Positions 15,630-17,642 of a DNA stretch of 17,642 nucleotides are shown in pieces (the first letter of the stretch is position 1; the number at the start of each line of letters is the position of its first letter). This DNA is from Gammaproteobacteria bacterium (lineage in GTDB: Bacteria; Pseudomonadota; Gammaproteobacteria; DSM-16500), in the NCBI GenBank assembly GCA_004322325.1, contig SCTP01000269.1, positions 1-17,642 of the forward strand, read 5' to 3'. The notes under the pieces are model-generated. The model did not search any database, was not told where the DNA came from, and saw nothing but the letters and a program-made list of their open reading frames with translations. The position numbers were made by a program, and so were the translations under genes.

Positions 15630-16973
15630 ATGAACGGCCAGTTTGAACCACAGAGTTTTGATGCTGTTGGTATTGGTATCGGCGCCTTCAATTTAAGTTT
15701 GGCAGCCTTACTAAAAAAAACAGAGAATTTTAAATATAAATTTTTCGATAAAAAGGAAGAATTTATTTGGCACGAAGGGATGTTGCTCGAAAATGCAAAA
15801 TTGCAAGTGCATTTTCTAAAAGATTTAGCAAGCTGCGTAGACCCATCCAATCCATATACTTTTTTAGCTTATTTAGCAGACCAAGATCGCATATATCAAT
15901 TTTTAAACCGTAAAAAAAACATAGTTTCGAGACATGAATTCAACTCTTATTTTAAGTGGGCAGCTAAACGTATCCCAGGCCTTAATTTTGGCGAAAAAAT
16001 AATTGACCTTCAATATAATGAAGAAAAATTCAACATTATTACTGAGAAAAGATCATTATATTCAAAGCACCTTATTATTGGAACAGGCATCCAACCCTAT
16101 ATACCTGAACGATTCTCTAAATTCATAAGCAATGATTTTTTTCATAATTGTGAATTCAAGCGTCATATTAATAAAATTGACTTTACAAATAAACGCGTTG
16201 CTATCATTGGCGGCGGTCAAAGCGGTGCTGAGATATTCGATACACTTATTTCACAAAAAAATAAACCGGCAGAAATTATTTGGGTCTCAAAACGTTTAAA
16301 CTTTCAAGCTTTAGAAGATAACTGCTTTGCTAATGAATTTTATACCCCCTATTATGTTAATTATTTTTACAATTTACCAAAGGATGTCCGTGAAAATAAA
16401 TTAAAATTACAACGCCTGACAAGTGATGGTATAACAGAGGAACTTATGGATGAAATTTATAATAAATTATATGAATTAAAATATGTTAGCCAAGAAAACT
16501 TAAAATTTGAGCTCATACCAAATCATAATTTGTCTCAAGTTAAAAAATATGGAAAAGAATATTTTCTTACTTTACTTGATGAAGATTTAAAAGCATCAAT
16601 TAATTATGCTGTTGATATTGTCATTTTAGCTACCGGCTACCAGCCTTATGTCCCAGAATATTTGAAAAATTTATTTCCTAATGCGAACAATGCCAATGAG
16701 CTATCTATTAATTTCGATTATTCAATTAATTGGGATCATTGTCAAAAAAATAAGATTTTTATTCAAAATGGAGCTAAGAATACACATGGGGTTGCGGACC
16801 CTAATCTAAGCTTAGCTGCTTGGCGCAATGCTGTTATTATCAATTCTTTACTTGGTAAAGAGTTTTATAAAACCAATAAAGATCAACACATACTTGGCAG
16901 GACATTACCAGCTTACGGGCAAAACCCCTTTAATTTGCATATCCCTCAAGTACTAGACGAGGCAAATCCATGA
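15630..16973 (+). CDS. FAD/NADPH-dependent L-lysine N6-monooxygenase, IucD family
   Basis: Hydroxylates the side-chain amine of lysine (or a close relative such as ornithine) with O2, FAD and NADPH. FAD motif G-I-G-I-G-A-F-N (residues 14-21), V-H-F-L-K-D-L and S-N-P-Y-T-F-L-A-Y (60-81), NADPH loop G-G-G-Q-S-G (194-199), the closing A-T-G-Y-Q-P (334-339) and T-H-G-V-A-D-P-N-L-S-L-A-A-W-R-N align along the full length with E. coli aerobactin IucD, including T-S-D-G-I-T. The ATG at 15630 (447 residues) has GGAAAA eight bases ahead and is preferred; an upstream in-frame ATG at 15597 has no ribosome site. The stop TGA overlaps the next ATG (ATGA), so translation is coupled to the cupin/MetRS-like fusion. 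No siderophore synthetase is seen in the window; the partner suggests N-N bond formation instead. Very AT-rich. Confidence 0.92.
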   Translation: MNGQFEPQSFDAVGIGIGAFNLSLAALLKKTENFKYKFFDKKEEFIWHEGMLLENAKLQVHFLKDLASCVDPSNPYTFLAYLADQDRIYQFLNRKKNIVSRHEFNSYFKWAAKRIPGLNFGEKIIDLQYNEEKFNIITEKRSLYSKHLIIGTGIQPYIPERFSKFISNDFFHNCEFKRHINKIDFTNKRVAIIGGGQSGAEIFDTLISQKNKPAEIIWVSKRLNFQALEDNCFANEFYTPYYVNYFYNLPKDVRENKLKLQRLTSDGITEELMDEIYNKLYELKYVSQENLKFELIPNHNLSQVKKYGKEYFLTLLDEDLKASINYAVDIVILATGYQPYVPEYLKNLFPNANNANELSINFDYSINWDHCQKNKIFIQNGAKNTHGVADPNLSLAAWRNAVIINSLLGKEFYKTNKDQHILGRTLPAYGQNPFNLHIPQVLDEANP

Positions 16974-17642
16974 TGAAATTACAAAGAAAACTCAATCACT
17001 CAATCTATAATGCTTCACGCTTTGTGGTTAAACCAAATAACCATACTAAATATCATAATCATCATGAAATAGAAGTATTTATTACCATATCAGGCGAAGG
17101 GTTAATAAAAATTGATGGGAATGATGTTAGTTTAAAATCTGGAGTTATTATTGAATTAGAGCCATTAAAAACTCATATTATTTTTAATACAAGCGACAAA
17201 AATGACTTGATTATATGCAGCTTTTGGTGGAATGATAATGATCATTTTCATAATTCGATAAAGAATAAATTTTTAGAATTGACAGAAATAGGACAGCACG
17301 ATGATGTTCATTTCATTTTACCCAGCTTTACAACTCCTAATGGTAACCTTCATGTTGGACATATAGCTGGACCATTGTTAGCTGCTGATATATTAAAAAG
17401 AAACTATAATCTTAATAAATTTAATGCTTATTTGTTAACAGGCACCATTGGGCATCAAACTCAAGTACAAATCGAAGCAGATAAATTAGGAAAAACATTT
17501 TTAGAAACAGCATTATTTTATTCTGAAAAAATAAGACAATCAATGGAATATATAAATATACAACCAGATTGCTTTATTACTCTTGAAAATAAAGATAATC
17601 TTATTATGGTTTCAAATTTATTCATAGATAGATTACTTAAAA
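16970..17642 (+). CDS. Cupin fused to methionyl-tRNA-synthetase-like domain: probable hydrazine synthetase, cut by right edge
   Basis: 224 residues are visible. Residues 15-90 form a cupin: motif 1 reads H-N-H-H-E-I-E with six residues then Gly, giving ligands His29, His31 and Glu35; motif 2 gives His69 before I-I-F-N. This is a complete 3-His/1-Glu metal site. From about residue 113 a class I synthetase begins: F-I-L-P-S-F-T-T-P-N-G-N-L-H-V-G-H-I, with the HIGH-type motif at 128-131, then L-T-G-T-I-G-H-Q and A-D-K-L-G-K, as in MetRS. A housekeeping MetRS has no cupin. This fusion, directly after a lysine N6-hydroxylase, matches the hydrazine synthetases (Spb40 type). In those the MetRS-like part activates an amino acid such as glycine and the Zn-cupin rearranges the ester with N6-hydroxylysine to an N-N bond. 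GAGG seven bases ahead and the ATGA overlap support the start. The KMSKS part lies beyond the edge. Confidence 0.85.
   Translation, partial: MMKLQRKLNHSIYNASRFVVKPNNHTKYHNHHEIEVFITISGEGLIKIDGNDVSLKSGVIIELEPLKTHIIFNTSDKNDLIICSFWWNDNDHFHNSIKNKFLELTEIGQHDDVHFILPSFTTPNGNLHVGHIAGPLLAADILKRNYNLNKFNAYLLTGTIGHQTQVQIEADKLGKTFLETALFYSEKIRQSMEYINIQPDCFITLENKDNLIMVSNLFIDRLLK

Larger units (their letters stand above)
12640..17642. mobile_element. Probable acquired AT-rich genomic island (right end not seen)
   Basis: From the pdxA stop onward all genes are markedly AT-rich. For example 16441-16500 has 11 G/C of 60, while 12301-12360 within pdxA has 33 of 60. The usual ksgA-apaG-apaH continuation of the pdxA operon is absent. 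The content (S24-type regulator, transporter, phosphoesterase, unknown protein, biosynthetic enzymes) is accessory in nature. I found no integrase, transposase, insertion-sequence end, flanking direct repeat or tRNA target at the junction, so transfer is inferred from composition and gene order only. Confidence 0.45.

Noticed and set aside
15566..15850. Minus-strand 94-codon frame inside the hydroxylase start.
   Set aside because: It is the complement of the conserved FAD-binding region, which explains the open frame.
15630..16973. Siderophore (aerobactin-like) locus.
   Set aside because: The hydroxylase is IucD-like, but no IucA/IucC-type synthetase, acetyltransferase or iron-box is visible, and the next gene is the fusion protein. 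It remains possible only if such genes lie beyond the edge.
16970..17642. Housekeeping methionyl-tRNA synthetase (metG).
   Set aside because: An N-terminal cupin with a full metal site, the shortened start of the synthetase domain and coupling to a lysine hydroxylase do not fit metG.
1..17642. CRISPR array, insertion sequence, rRNA or plasmid origin.
   Set aside because: No spaced direct repeats, transposase frames, rRNA segments or iteron clusters were seen on either strand.

Overview
The window looks like a chromosome segment of a gammaproteobacterium, most likely a host-associated member of the Legionellales/Coxiella-like group. This rests on the divergent pair amgK-murU / lptD-surA-pdxA, a one-parvulin SurA, moderate-to-low G+C, and importers that suit an intracellular life (proton-dependent peptide transporter, PnuC). 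The taxonomy is inference; no marker gene settles it.

Layout. 1-1985 (minus): a two-gene unit with an iron-binding heme-oxygenase-like diiron oxidase (HDO) family protein cut by the left edge, preceded by an unrecognised 439-aa protein. 2087-3547 (plus): a POT/PTR peptide transporter whose 3' end overlaps a convergent small unknown gene (3501-3902). 4023-5540 (minus): YifB/ComM, divergent from pnuC (5655-6308, plus). pnuC is followed at once by tRNA-Arg(CCG) (6319-6392), which has a consensus -10 box lying on the pnuC stop codon. murU runs antisense into the tRNA gene and takes its last 20 codons and its stop from it. amgK-murU (minus) are the cell-wall recycling kinase and uridylyltransferase; lptD-surA-pdxA (plus) build the LPS outer-membrane gate, chaperone outer-membrane proteins and make pyridoxal phosphate.

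After pdxA (12640 onward) the expected ksgA/apaGH continuation is missing and the DNA becomes markedly AT-rich. The segment consists of two divergent operons. Minus: an XRE-S24 regulator lacking the catalytic Ser, a VUT/YhhQ-type transporter, a CpdA-like metallophosphoesterase and an unknown protein, all tightly packed. Plus: an IucD-family lysine N6-hydroxylase coupled by an ATGA overlap to a protein that joins an N-terminal cupin to a methionyl-tRNA-synthetase-like domain and is cut by the right edge.

The most exciting part is the plus operon. A lysine N6-hydroxylase followed by a cupin/MetRS-like fusion is the signature of the hydrazine (N-N bond) forming machinery known from actinobacterial natural-product pathways such as s56-p1 (Spb38/Spb40). 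Here it sits in what looks like an acquired island of a gammaproteobacterium, with its own divergent regulator and transporter. The intergenic region 15315-15629 holds inverted repeats, a tiny ORF and a hairpin that may control it.
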